DNA from: Betaproteobacteria bacterium
Lineage (GTDB): Bacteria; Pseudomonadota; Gammaproteobacteria; Burkholderiales; SG8-41
DNA: 64,000 bases
NCBI GenBank assembly: GCA_016868035.1
Contig: VGID01000012.1
Location: forward strand, 1-64,000
Reading direction: 5' to 3'
Below, in pieces: positions 42,085-50,237 of this stretch. The position numbers were made by a program, and so were the translations under genes. The notes under the pieces were generated by a model that saw only the letters and a list, made by a program, of their open reading frames with translations, did no database searches and was not told where the DNA came from. The number at the start of each line of letters is the position of its first letter. The first letter of the stretch is position 1.

Positions 42085-43131
42085 TCAGCGCTCCGTCCCG
42101 TCCAGGGGCTGCCGACGCGAGGTGCGGCGGGCGCTCCAGCGCGCCGTGGCCGGAGCGTCGGTGCCGCGGCGGATGTGCACCTCGCCCATCATCGCGTCTC
42201 CTTCCAGGCGGGCAGACACCTCGTATTGCGTCTCCCCCGCCTCGATCCCGAAAGCGATCTGCGCTCCGCGCACCGCGACGCTCGTGAGGTCCCACGCCTC
42301 GGCGCCGCGCCGGGCGAGCCCCCCGGCGCGCTGGAAACGCTGCCGGATGGAGAGCGCCAGCGACTCGCTGCGCGCACCCTCGATGCGCGCGTCCCAGTCG
42401 CCGGAGAAATTCGCGGGGACTACCCACAGCCGCACGGTGCTCTCGCCCCCGCGACCCTGGTTGCGCTCCGGCACGTAGAAGGTGAGCGTCTCGTCGGGAG
42501 ACCAGTCGGTCATGGTGAAGTCGTGCACGAGGATGCGCGCGCCGGGCTTCAGTTCCGCGAGCAGCTTGCGCCGCAGCCGCGCGATCAGCCCCGGCAACAG
42601 GTAAATCGTCACGACCGTGGCCTTGCTCGTGTCGGTCTTCAGCACGTCGCGCTGCTCGAAGCGCACGCGTTCCGCGACGCCCTGGCGCTTCGCCTCGGCG
42701 ATGCTCTGCCCGATCAGCTCGGCGTCGCTGTCCACGCCCCAGCCGCGCGCACCGAAATAGCGCGCCGCGCTGATCGGGATGCGCCCGTCGCCCGAGCCCA
42801 GGTCGAGCACCAGGTCCGCCGGCCCGACCCTCGCAAGCTCGAGCATGCGCACCACGGTCGCCTGCGGTGTCGGGAAAAAAAAGGAGAAGGTTTCGTCGGC
42901 GTGCGGCTTCTCGGCGCGCAGCGCCTCGCCCCGCGCAGCCCAGACGGCCTGCGTCCAGCGCGCCGAGACGAGCAGCGCAGCCGCGCCGCACAGTGCTTCG
43001 CGCCGGTTCAAGCGCTGCCTTTGCTTCCCAGGGGAGTCGGAACGCCCTTCCAGGAGCGGGCATCCCGGCGCCGCCGTGCCCGCGCCGCGCCTCTCAGGTG
43101 CCGATGCGCCTGCCGTTCCACCGCGCGACAC
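42085..43131 (-). CDS. Exported SAM-methyltransferase-like protein, array copy 6
   Basis: 348 residues if begun at ATG 43131, which overlaps copy 7 by 38 nt; a later start near L-N-R-R-E-A-L-C-G (residue 41) is possible. That leader has a twin Arg followed by A-L-C-G-A-A-A-L-L-V-S-A, so Tat export is plausible. Then come F-F-F-P-T-P-Q-A-T-V-V-R-M-L, D-L-G-S-G-D-G-R-I-P-I (110-120), F-G-A-R-G-W-G-V-D-S-D and I-Y-L-L-P-G-L, then the beta-rich domain ending A-T-A-R-W-S-A-R-R. It is the most divergent copy, for example with F-F-F before P-T-P-Q. It converges with the spermidine-synthase-like gene, 19 nt apart. Confidence 0.8.
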   Translation of the reverse strand: MSRGGTAGASAPERRGAGTAAPGCPLLEGRSDSPGKQRQRLNRREALCGAAALLVSARWTQAVWAARGEALRAEKPHADETFSFFFPTPQATVVRMLELARVGPADLVLDLGSGDGRIPISAARYFGARGWGVDSDAELIGQSIAEAKRQGVAERVRFEQRDVLKTDTSKATVVTIYLLPGLIARLRRKLLAELKPGARILVHDFTMTDWSPDETLTFYVPERNQGRGGESTVRLWVVPANFSGDWDARIEGARSESLALSIRQRFQRAGGLARRGAEAWDLTSVAVRGAQIAFGIEAGETQYEVSARLEGDAMMGEVHIRRGTDAPATARWSARRTSRRQPLDGTER

Positions 43132-43969
43132 CCCTGCCGCCGGCGAGCTCGACGCCGCCCTCCATGGCCTCCCCGCTCACCTGCCCCTTGAAGACGTGCC
43201 GGCCGCCGGCGACGGGCAGGGAAAAAACGATCTCCTCGCCGCGCAGCCGCGTCTGCACGAGCTTCCCGGCCTTGCCCGCCGCACCCGTGATCGTTCCGTC
43301 GAATCTCTGGTAGCTCTGGCGCAGCACCACTTCATGCTGCTCCGCCCCCCCGGAAGCCGTGACGCGGATCTGCCACCTGCCGGCGACCCGTGCCGGCACG
43401 ATCCACAGGTAAACGGTGGCGCTCGGGATGCCGCTCACCTTCTCCTTCTCGGGCACGTCGAGCGTCACCCGCGCGTCCGGCTGCCACTCGCCGAAATGAT
43501 AATCGTGCGAGACCACGCGCGCGCCGGGCTTGAGCTCGCGCAGCATCTTGGCGGCGAGGCTCAGCATCATCTCCGGCAGCAGGTAGAGCGTCACCACTGT
43601 CGCCTTGCTGATGTCCGCGTCGTACACATTCTGCACCCGGAACTGCGCGAGTTCCGCGACGCCGAGGCGACGCGCCTCGCTGTTGCTGTACTTCACCAGC
43701 TCCGGGTCGATGTCCACGCCGAAGCCGTGCGCCTTGAATCTGCGCGCGGCCGTGAGCACGATGACGCCGTCGCCCGACCCGAGGTCCACCACGAAGTCGC
43801 GCGGCCCGACGTTGGCCATGCGCAGCATCTCGTCCACCACGACCTGCGGGGTGGGCACGTACGGCCCGCCCGTGCGCGCGATCTCCGCGGCCCCGGCGAG
43901 CCGCGCCGCGGGCAGCGCGGCGAGTGCAGCCAATACGCGTCTGCGCAACATGGAAAAATCTTCTGCCAT
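43094..43969 (-). CDS. Exported SAM-methyltransferase-like protein, array copy 7
   Basis: 291 residues from ATG 43969 with ggag 7 nt upstream. The leader M-L-R-R-R-V-L-A-A-L-A-A-L-P resembles a weak Tat or Sec signal. It is followed by Y-V-P-T-P-Q-V-V-V-D-E-M-L, D-L-G-S-G-D-G-V-I-V-L (62-72), F-K-A-H-G-F-G-V-D-I-D-P-E and L-Y-L-L-P-E-M-M. Its SAM motif has Val where all other copies have Arg (D-G-V for D-G-R), and its F-K-A-H replaces F-G-A-R, so cofactor or product may differ. First gene of a two-gene minus-strand run with copy 6, divergent from the GNAT gene. Confidence 0.83.
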   Translation of the reverse strand: MAEDFSMLRRRVLAALAALPAARLAGAAEIARTGGPYVPTPQVVVDEMLRMANVGPRDFVVDLGSGDGVIVLTAARRFKAHGFGVDIDPELVKYSNSEARRLGVAELAQFRVQNVYDADISKATVVTLYLLPEMMLSLAAKMLRELKPGARVVSHDYHFGEWQPDARVTLDVPEKEKVSGIPSATVYLWIVPARVAGRWQIRVTASGGAEQHEVVLRQSYQRFDGTITGAAGKAGKLVQTRLRGEEIVFSLPVAGGRHVFKGQVSGEAMEGGVELAGGRGVARWNGRRIGT

Positions 43970-44042
43970 GGGGTTCTCCGTCTCCGATTGCCGAATGCTG
44001 CGGCCTTCCATCGCATTGTAAACCAGTGCCGGAGCCCCGTAG

Positions 44043-44048
44043 TAGAAT
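44043..44048 (+). promoter_or_regulatory. Candidate -10 box for the GNAT-GcvT-oxidoreductase run
   Basis: TAGAAT lies 79 nt upstream of the GNAT start in the divergent gap with methyltransferase copy 7. The -35 region is not convincing, so this is only a candidate. Confidence 0.25.
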
Positions 44049-44126
44049 CGGCGCGATGATCGTGCGCGGGCCACTTGCGGCCGTCCCCGTGACGGCCATT
44101 TTTCCCATCCTGCCCCGCGGCCGCGC

Positions 44127-44675
44127 ATGGGTTCCGGCGCGCTGATCCGTCCCGCGCGCGCCGCGGACCTCGCCGCAGCCGCGGACATCTATGCCTTTTA
44201 CGTGCTGAACGGGCTCGCTTCGTTCGAGCTCGAGCCGCCGTCCGTCGAGGAAATGGCGCGCCGTCATGCGTCCATTACGGCGGCTACCCTGCCCTATCTG
44301 GTTGCCGAGCTCGATGGGCGTGTAGCCGGCTACGCATATGCGTCCGCCTACCGCGCGCGCCCGGCGTATCGCTACACGGTGGAAGATTCGGTCTACGTGC
44401 ACCGCGACTGCGGGAAACGCGGCGTCGGCGGCGCACTGCTCAGGGAACTGATCGCCCGGTGCGCCGCGGCGGGCGCCCGCCAGATGATCGCGGTGATCGG
44501 CGACAGCGCCAACCATCCTTCGATCCGCCTGCACGAGAAACACGGCTTCGCGCGCGTGGGGCTCCTGCCATCGGTCGGCTACAAGTTCGAGCGCTGGGTG
44601 GACAGCGTGCTCATGCAGCGCGCGCTCGGCGCCGGCGACACGACGGCGCCGGCGCAGAGCGCGGCACGCGGCTGA
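44127..44675 (+). CDS. GNAT family N-acetyltransferase (phosphinothricin acetyltransferase type)
   Basis: 182 residues. The N-terminal I-R-P-A-R-A-A-D-L-A-A-A-A-D-I-Y and F-E-L-E-P-P-S match the Pat/Bar group. The acetyl-CoA-binding loop is C-G-K-R-G-V-G-G-A-L-L (about 93-103), and the end has L-H-E-K-H-G-F-A-R-V-G and G-Y-K-F-E-R-W-V-D-S-V. Family members acetylate phosphinothricin, methionine sulfoximine or related amino compounds in the cytoplasm. It is 28 nt upstream of the GcvT-like gene, in the same direction. Confidence 0.88.
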   Translation: MGSGALIRPARAADLAAAADIYAFYVLNGLASFELEPPSVEEMARRHASITAATLPYLVAELDGRVAGYAYASAYRARPAYRYTVEDSVYVHRDCGKRGVGGALLRELIARCAAAGARQMIAVIGDSANHPSIRLHEKHGFARVGLLPSVGYKFERWVDSVLMQRALGAGDTTAPAQSAARG

Positions 44676-44702
44676 GGATTTCCGCGACCGGGACCGCGCC
44701 GC

Positions 44703-45890
44703 ATGCTGAAGACCACGCCCTTCCACGAGCGCACCGCACGCGTGTGCGTGAGCCACGCGTGGCGGCGCTGGGCCGGCCATATCGTCGCCAGCTCCTACGA
44801 GCTCTCGCACGAGCGCGAGTACCACGCGATACGGTCCGCGGCCGCCCTCTTCGACATCTCTCCGCTCTACAAGTACCTGGTGCGCGGGCGCGACGCTGCG
44901 CGCCTGCTCGACGGCATTGCGACGCGCAACGTGGCGGGCGCACGGGTGGGAGACGTGCTCTACACGCCCTGGTGCGACGCCGCCGGCAAGGTCCTCGATG
45001 ACGGGACGGTCGCCCGCCTTGCCGAGGACACCTTCCGCCTCACCGCCGCGGATCCCAATCTGCGCTGGCTGCAGGACAACGCAACGGGGCTCGAGGTGAC
45101 GATAGAGGACGTCTCCGAGTCCACCGCGGCCCTCGCGCTGCAAGGCCCCGCCTCGCGCCAGATTCTCCAGCAATTGACCGACACTGACCTGACCAGTCTC
45201 AAATATTTCAGAATTACCGCAGCTCGCCTGCGGGAATTCTCGGTGACGATCTCGCGCACCGGGTACACCGGGGACCTCGGCTACGAGATCTGGCTCGAGC
45301 GCGAGCACGCGATTCCCGTATGGGATGCGCTGATCGAGGCCGGCACCCCGTACGGAATCACGCCCGCGGGGATGCTCGCGCTCGACATCGCGCGCATCGA
45401 GGCGGGGCTGATGCTGATCGACGTGGACTACGTGCCCGCCCGCAAGGCGCTCATCCCGGCGCAGACCTCCTCCCCCTTCGAGCTCGACATCGGCTGGACG
45501 GTAAGCCTCGAGAAGGAGCATTTCGTCGGCAAGCCTGCGCTTGCGGAGGAAGCGCGTCGCGGACCGGCCTGGCGGTTCACGGGGCTCGAGATCGAGTGGG
45601 ACGCGCTCGAGCGGCTCTACGACGAGGTCGGGCTCGCGCCGCGGCTACCTGCCGCGGCGTGGCGCACGAGCGTCCCGGTATATGCGGGCGGGGAGCAGGT
45701 CGGCTACGCGACGAGCGGGGGCTGGTCGCCGCTGCTCAAGAAATATCTCGCGCTCGCGCACCTGCGCTCGCGCTCGGCCGCGCCCGGAACGCGCCTCGAG
45801 ATGGAGGTGACGATCGAGCACCGGCGCAAGCGCGCCGGCGCGCGCGTGGCGAAGAAGCCCTTCTTCAACCCCGAGCGCAAGCGCGCATAG
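44703..45890 (+). CDS. GcvT-like aminomethyltransferase family protein
   Basis: 395 residues. It shares the GcvT layout: a tetrahydrofolate-binding region around S-A-A-A-L-F-D-I-S-P-L-Y-K-Y (about 45-58), A-L-A-L-Q-G-P-A-S-R (about 142-151), S-R-T-G-Y-T-G-D-L-G-Y-E-I (about 182-194), and the C-terminal barrel domain with T-S-G-G-W-S-P. The two glycine-cleavage partners (GcvH, GcvP) are absent, so it more likely transfers a one-carbon group from another N-methyl compound or acts as a folate-dependent demethylase. It is followed 10 nt later by two FAD oxidoreductases, a combination that fits oxidative demethylation (inference). Confidence 0.88.
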   Translation: MLKTTPFHERTARVCVSHAWRRWAGHIVASSYELSHEREYHAIRSAAALFDISPLYKYLVRGRDAARLLDGIATRNVAGARVGDVLYTPWCDAAGKVLDDGTVARLAEDTFRLTAADPNLRWLQDNATGLEVTIEDVSESTAALALQGPASRQILQQLTDTDLTSLKYFRITAARLREFSVTISRTGYTGDLGYEIWLEREHAIPVWDALIEAGTPYGITPAGMLALDIARIEAGLMLIDVDYVPARKALIPAQTSSPFELDIGWTVSLEKEHFVGKPALAEEARRGPAWRFTGLEIEWDALERLYDEVGLAPRLPAAAWRTSVPVYAGGEQVGYATSGGWSPLLKKYLALAHLRSRSAAPGTRLEMEVTIEHRRKRAGARVAKKPFFNPERKRA

Positions 45891-45900
45891 CGGGCGCCGG

Positions 45901-47487
45901 ATGCCGATGCCTGCCTCCTACGACGCGATCGTGATCGGCGGCGGCCATAACGGGCTCGTGTGCGCCGCGTACCTCGCGCGCGCGGGAAAACGCGTAGTCG
46001 TGCTCGAGCGCCGCGATGAGGTCGGAGGCGCCGCGGTAAGCGAAGAAGTCTTCCCCGGGTTCACGTTCTCGACCTACTCGTACGTCGTGAGCCTGCTGCG
46101 GCCCGAGATCATCCGCGACCTCGATCTCCCGCGCCATGGGCTGCACATCCTGCCGCTCGAGAGCACGTTGACGCCGCTTGCGAACGGCGACTACCTCGCG
46201 CAGTGGAGCGACCACGACCAGAACCACCGCGAGCTTGCCCGCCACTCCGCGCGCGACGCGGAGGCCCTCGAGGAATTCGGCCGCCTCATGCACCAGATGG
46301 CGCGCGCGGTGAAGCCGTTGCTCGGCATGGTCCCTCCGGACCCGGCCTCGCTCGCCCCCCGCGACCTGCTCGGGCTCATGCGCGTCGCGCGGCACGTGCG
46401 CGGCCTCGGACCCGGCGCGTTCCACGCGCTGTGCAAGCTGATGACGATGAGCGCCGCGGACTACCTCGATGAGTGGTTCGAGACCGATGCGCTCAAGGCG
46501 ACGAAATCCGCGAGCGGCATCATCGGCACCCTTCTCGGGCCGCGCTCGCCGGGAACCGCCTACGTGCTGCTGCACCACTACATGGGCGAGATCGACGGCG
46601 TCTTCCGTGCGTGGGGCTTCGCGAAAGGCGGAAACGGCTCGGTGAGCGCAGCGATTGCCGGCGCAGCGCGGGCGCTCGGCGCCGAAATCCGCACAGGTGC
46701 TCCGGTTGCGCGTGTGCTGGTCGGGAACGGCCGCGCCACGGGTGTCGCGTTGGAAAGCGGAGAGGAGATCGCGGCGCAGTGCGTGGTTTCCGGCGTCGAT
46801 CCGCGGCGCACCTTCATCGAGCTCGTGGGCGCGGAGCACCTGCCTTCCGAATTCGTCGAGGCGATCCGCCGATTCAAGTTCCGCGGCTCTTCCGGCAAGG
46901 TGAACCTCGCGCTCGGCGCGCTGCCCGACTTCACCTGCCTGCCGGGCGCCGGGCCACACCTGCGCGGGGCCATCTCGATCAGCCCGAGCGTGGACTACCT
47001 CGAGCGCGCGTACGACGAGGCCAAGTACGGCGAGTGCTCGCGCCGCCCGTATCTCGACATCGTCATCCCGTCCATGATCGACCCGGCGATGGCGCCGCCG
47101 GGCCGGCACGTCATGTCCATCTTCGTGCAGTACGCGCCGTATGCAGTGAACGGCGGCTGGACGGAAGCGCGGCGCGCGGCGTTCGGCGATGCGGTGATCG
47201 ACACGCTCGCCGAGTATGCGCCGAACATCAGGTCCGCGATCCTGCACCGGCAGGTGATCACGCCCGCCGACATCGAGCGCACGCTGGGCCTCTCCGAGGG
47301 CAACATCTTCCAGGGCGAGCTCACGCTGCAGCAGATGTTCTTCCTGCGCCCGGCGCCCGCGTGGGCGAAGTACCAGACGCCGATTCACGCGCTCTGGCAG
47401 TGCGGCGCGGGCACGCACCCGGGCGGCGGGGTCATGGGTGCTTCCGGCCGCAACGCGGCGCTCACCATGTTGGGAAGCGCAAGGTGA
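45901..47487 (+). CDS. FAD-dependent oxidoreductase (CrtI/PYROXD2-like)
   Basis: 528 residues. The dinucleotide-binding motif is I-V-I-G-G-G-H-N-G-L-V-C-A-A-Y-L-A-R-A-G (about 10-29), followed by the V-L-E-R-R-D-E-V-G-G-A-A-V region. Later come M-T-M-S-A-A-D-Y-L-D-E-W-F-E and the C-terminal A-G-T-H-P-G-G-G-V-M-G-A-S-G-R-N-A. This group resembles carotenoid desaturases and the uncharacterised PYROXD2 oxidoreductases. It overlaps the next gene by 4 nt (GTGA), and the two proteins are clear paralogues. Confidence 0.87.
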   Translation: MPMPASYDAIVIGGGHNGLVCAAYLARAGKRVVVLERRDEVGGAAVSEEVFPGFTFSTYSYVVSLLRPEIIRDLDLPRHGLHILPLESTLTPLANGDYLAQWSDHDQNHRELARHSARDAEALEEFGRLMHQMARAVKPLLGMVPPDPASLAPRDLLGLMRVARHVRGLGPGAFHALCKLMTMSAADYLDEWFETDALKATKSASGIIGTLLGPRSPGTAYVLLHHYMGEIDGVFRAWGFAKGGNGSVSAAIAGAARALGAEIRTGAPVARVLVGNGRATGVALESGEEIAAQCVVSGVDPRRTFIELVGAEHLPSEFVEAIRRFKFRGSSGKVNLALGALPDFTCLPGAGPHLRGAISISPSVDYLERAYDEAKYGECSRRPYLDIVIPSMIDPAMAPPGRHVMSIFVQYAPYAVNGGWTEARRAAFGDAVIDTLAEYAPNIRSAILHRQVITPADIERTLGLSEGNIFQGELTLQQMFFLRPAPAWAKYQTPIHALWQCGAGTHPGGGVMGASGRNAALTMLGSAR

Positions 47488-48947
47488 GCGAACCGGTCGT
47501 CATCATTGGGAGCGGCGTCAACGAGCTCGTGTGCGCGCACCGGCTCGCGCGCGCCGGCCGGCGCGTGCTCGTGATCGCCGCGCGCGAGCCGCGCGACGGC
47601 TCCCTGCTCGAGCCGGGGTGGATCCCGCCGGCCATCGTGCGCGATTTCTCGCTCGATCGGCACGGCCTCACGATCCACCGCCCCGACCCGTGGGCGACGG
47701 TGGCGTTGCCGGGCGGCGGGGCCCTGGAGTTGAGTAGCGACATGGAGCGCTCGGTCACGGCGATCCGGAGGCTGAGCCCGCGCGATGCGGAGCGTTGGCC
47801 CGCGTTCTGCGAACGGATGGCGCGTCTTGCGCGGCTGCTCGAAGCGGTCTACGCGGCGGCGCCACCGGATCCCTTGGGCCGCGCACCACGAGACGTGCTG
47901 CAGCTCGCGGCAATCGCGCTGCGGGCGCGGCGGCTCGGCAGGCAGGGAGTCGAGGACCTGCTGCGCCTGTTGCCGATTTCCGCCGCGGACCTCCTCGATG
48001 ACTGGTTCGAAACCGACGCCTTGAAGGGCGCACTCGGCGCGGCGGGCATCCTGCACCTCGCCCGGGGGCCGCGCTCGGGAGGAACGGCGTTCAATCTGCT
48101 CCACCACCATGTCGGCAGCCCGCCCGGCGTCTTCCGCCCGCCGCGCTCGAATGTCCGGCACGTGCTGGCCGGGCTGCCCGGCATCGAGCTGCGCCGCGGG
48201 GCCGAGGTAGCGCGCATCGGCGTGCGCGACGGGCGCGCAACAAGCGTCGTGCTCGCGAGCGGAGAGGAGATCGCCGCCGCGCACGTCGCCTCCGGCGCCG
48301 ACCCGCTCCGCACGCTGACCGTGCTCGCCGACCCGAAATGGCTCGACCCGGACCTCGCGCGTGCGCTACGGCATGTCCGGTCGCGTGGCGTCGTCGCCCG
48401 CGTGAGCCTCATGCTCGAGCGCCCGGCCGGACCCCGTGCGCTGGTGGTCGCGCCCTCGCTCGACGATCTCGAGCACGCCTACGACGATGCGAAATACGGA
48501 CGCGTGTCGCAGCATCCGTACCTCGAGGCGGTGAGCGCCGCGGATGGAGCGGCGGGTTCCGGCCGCGTGGACGTGCACGTGCAATGCGCACCGTACGCGC
48601 TCGCGCAGGGCGCATGGGACGACGGCCGCCGCCTTGAACTAGGCAATCTCACCGTGAAGATGCTGTCTCGGCACTTTCCGGATTTCGAAGCGGCGGTCGT
48701 TACGCGCGTGCTCTCGCCGCGCGAACTCGAGGTCGAATACGGCTGGCCCGAAGGCCAGGCCTGCCATGCGGAGCTCGCGCTGGACCAGGCGCTGTGGATG
48801 CGCCCGGTGCCCGCGCTGGCGCGCTACCGCACGCCGATCCGCGGGCTGTACCTGTGCGGTGCGGGGATGCATCCCGGCGCCGGCGTGGCGGGCGCGGCCG
48901 GTGCCCATGCGGCGCAGGAAATCCTGCGCGACGGCGATCGAACCTGA
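47484..48947 (+). CDS. Paralogous oxidoreductase with altered FAD-binding motif
   Basis: 487 residues from a GTG that overlaps the TGA of the upstream paralogue. Shared blocks include S-A-A-D-L-L-D-D-W-F-E-T-D-A-L, G-P-R-S-G-G-T-A-F-N-L-L-H-H-H and G-A-G-M-H-P-G-A-G-V-A-G-A-A-G. Near the N-terminus, the partner's G-G-G-H-N-G is replaced by G-S-G-V-N-E, which loses the third glycine, and the partner's D-E-V-G-G-A-A-V becomes E-P-R-D-G-S-L-L. FAD binding is therefore doubtful. It may be a structural partner of the intact copy, or a substrate-binding subunit. No frameshift was found. Confidence 0.85.
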   Translation: MSEPVVIIGSGVNELVCAHRLARAGRRVLVIAAREPRDGSLLEPGWIPPAIVRDFSLDRHGLTIHRPDPWATVALPGGGALELSSDMERSVTAIRRLSPRDAERWPAFCERMARLARLLEAVYAAAPPDPLGRAPRDVLQLAAIALRARRLGRQGVEDLLRLLPISAADLLDDWFETDALKGALGAAGILHLARGPRSGGTAFNLLHHHVGSPPGVFRPPRSNVRHVLAGLPGIELRRGAEVARIGVRDGRATSVVLASGEEIAAAHVASGADPLRTLTVLADPKWLDPDLARALRHVRSRGVVARVSLMLERPAGPRALVVAPSLDDLEHAYDDAKYGRVSQHPYLEAVSAADGAAGSGRVDVHVQCAPYALAQGAWDDGRRLELGNLTVKMLSRHFPDFEAAVVTRVLSPRELEVEYGWPEGQACHAELALDQALWMRPVPALARYRTPIRGLYLCGAGMHPGAGVAGAAGAHAAQEILRDGDRT

Positions 48948-49019
48948 GAAAGCAGTCCATCGTTGCGCCTTCGCGTCTTTGCGTTCCGCTTTTTCCAGGT
49001 TGAAACGGGAGGACTTCCT

Positions 49020-50237
49020 TCAACGCACCTCGGGGTGCGCGGCGCGGTCCTGCCGGCGGGCGACGAGCACGCACGCCAGACCCACCGCCGCCGGGACCGC
49101 GAGCAGGGCAAAGGCGAGCGTGTAGCTGCCGCCCGCGAGATAGGCGTGGGTGAATGCGATCGGCCCGACGGTCTTGCCGACGTTCACGAAGACGAGCGAG
49201 CCTCCGGTCGCGCTGGCGATCGCAGCGCGCGGGCTCAACTGCGCCACCTCCGCCAGGTACGCTCCATTCCAGCCGCTCGCGGTGGAGCCGAGCACGAAAA
49301 ACAGCGCGCAGGAGACCGCGATCGGTAGCGCCGGCGTAACCCCCAGCACCAGCACCGAGCTCGCCAGCATGACGGCGGCCAGCACCGCCAGCACCGCGAA
49401 GCAGTTGCGCGTGAGATCGGCGAGCCACCCCCAGAACACCCGTCCCGCCACCCCGCCCACCTGGGAGGCGGTCAGCACGATGCCGGCCGCGATCAGACCG
49501 GTCTGCATCTCTTCCGCGAACAGCACGACGGTGAACGTCGAGAGACAGACCTGCACGATGACGAAGCAGCCGCCCGCGATCGAGAGCAGCCGCAGCGCGG
49601 GATCGTTCCAGACGCGGGCCACACCGGCGAAGGGCGCGACTGCGAGCGGCGCGTGCGGATCGCGGTCGTCGTCCCATTGCGCCCGCCCCTTTTCGAGCTG
49701 CATCACGATGAGCAGCATCGCGAGCGCGTTGCCCGCGAGCGCCCACTGCCAGCCGAACGCAACCGCCACCTGCGGCCCGATCACGGCGGCGCCGATACCC
49801 CCTAACGGCACGCCGGTCTGCTTGAGCGAGAACACCAGGTTGCGCCGGCCCGCGGGCGCGTAGCGCATCAGGAGATGCGACGCGGAAGGCGTGAGCAGAC
49901 CGTACCCCAGGCCGAGCGCGAGCGCCGAGGCGAACAGGAGCGCGACGTGCGGCAAGATGGCGACGACGCAGCCCGCGGTGAGCAACAGAAGCCCGACCTG
50001 CGTCACGCGGCACGGGCCCCACCGCGTGGAAAGGTGCGACCCGAACACCAGCGCGAGCACCATCGCCGCAGCGAGCAGGCTGATCTGGTAGCCGATCAGC
50101 GAGGCGCTGATGCCGTAGGTCTCGGCCACCTTCGGCGCCATCGCGGGCAGAAGCATAGTCGCGACGGTGCCGATAGTCTGCCCCGTGAGCAGCGCCCCGA
50201 GGAGAAACCCGAAACCGGGCCCGCGCCCGCCGTTCAC
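49020..50237 (-). CDS. MFS transporter coupled to methyltransferase-like copy 8
   Basis: 405 residues starting at a GTG that forms a GTGA overlap with the stop of copy 8. About 12 hydrophobic segments follow (G-F-L-L-G-A-L-L-T-G-Q-T-I-G-T-V-A-T at the front). The cytoplasmic loop between helices 2 and 3 has G-S-H-L-S-T-R-W-G-P, a degenerate MFS motif A. The protein resembles the cyanate or general MFS group. It is an inner-membrane permease of unknown substrate. Upstream frame translation has no membrane character, which supports the GTG start. Confidence 0.87.
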   Translation of the reverse strand: MNGGRGPGFGFLLGALLTGQTIGTVATMLLPAMAPKVAETYGISASLIGYQISLLAAAMVLALVFGSHLSTRWGPCRVTQVGLLLLTAGCVVAILPHVALLFASALALGLGYGLLTPSASHLLMRYAPAGRRNLVFSLKQTGVPLGGIGAAVIGPQVAVAFGWQWALAGNALAMLLIVMQLEKGRAQWDDDRDPHAPLAVAPFAGVARVWNDPALRLLSIAGGCFVIVQVCLSTFTVVLFAEEMQTGLIAAGIVLTASQVGGVAGRVFWGWLADLTRNCFAVLAVLAAVMLASSVLVLGVTPALPIAVSCALFFVLGSTASGWNGAYLAEVAQLSPRAAIASATGGSLVFVNVGKTVGPIAFTHAYLAGGSYTLAFALLAVPAAVGLACVLVARRQDRAAHPEVR

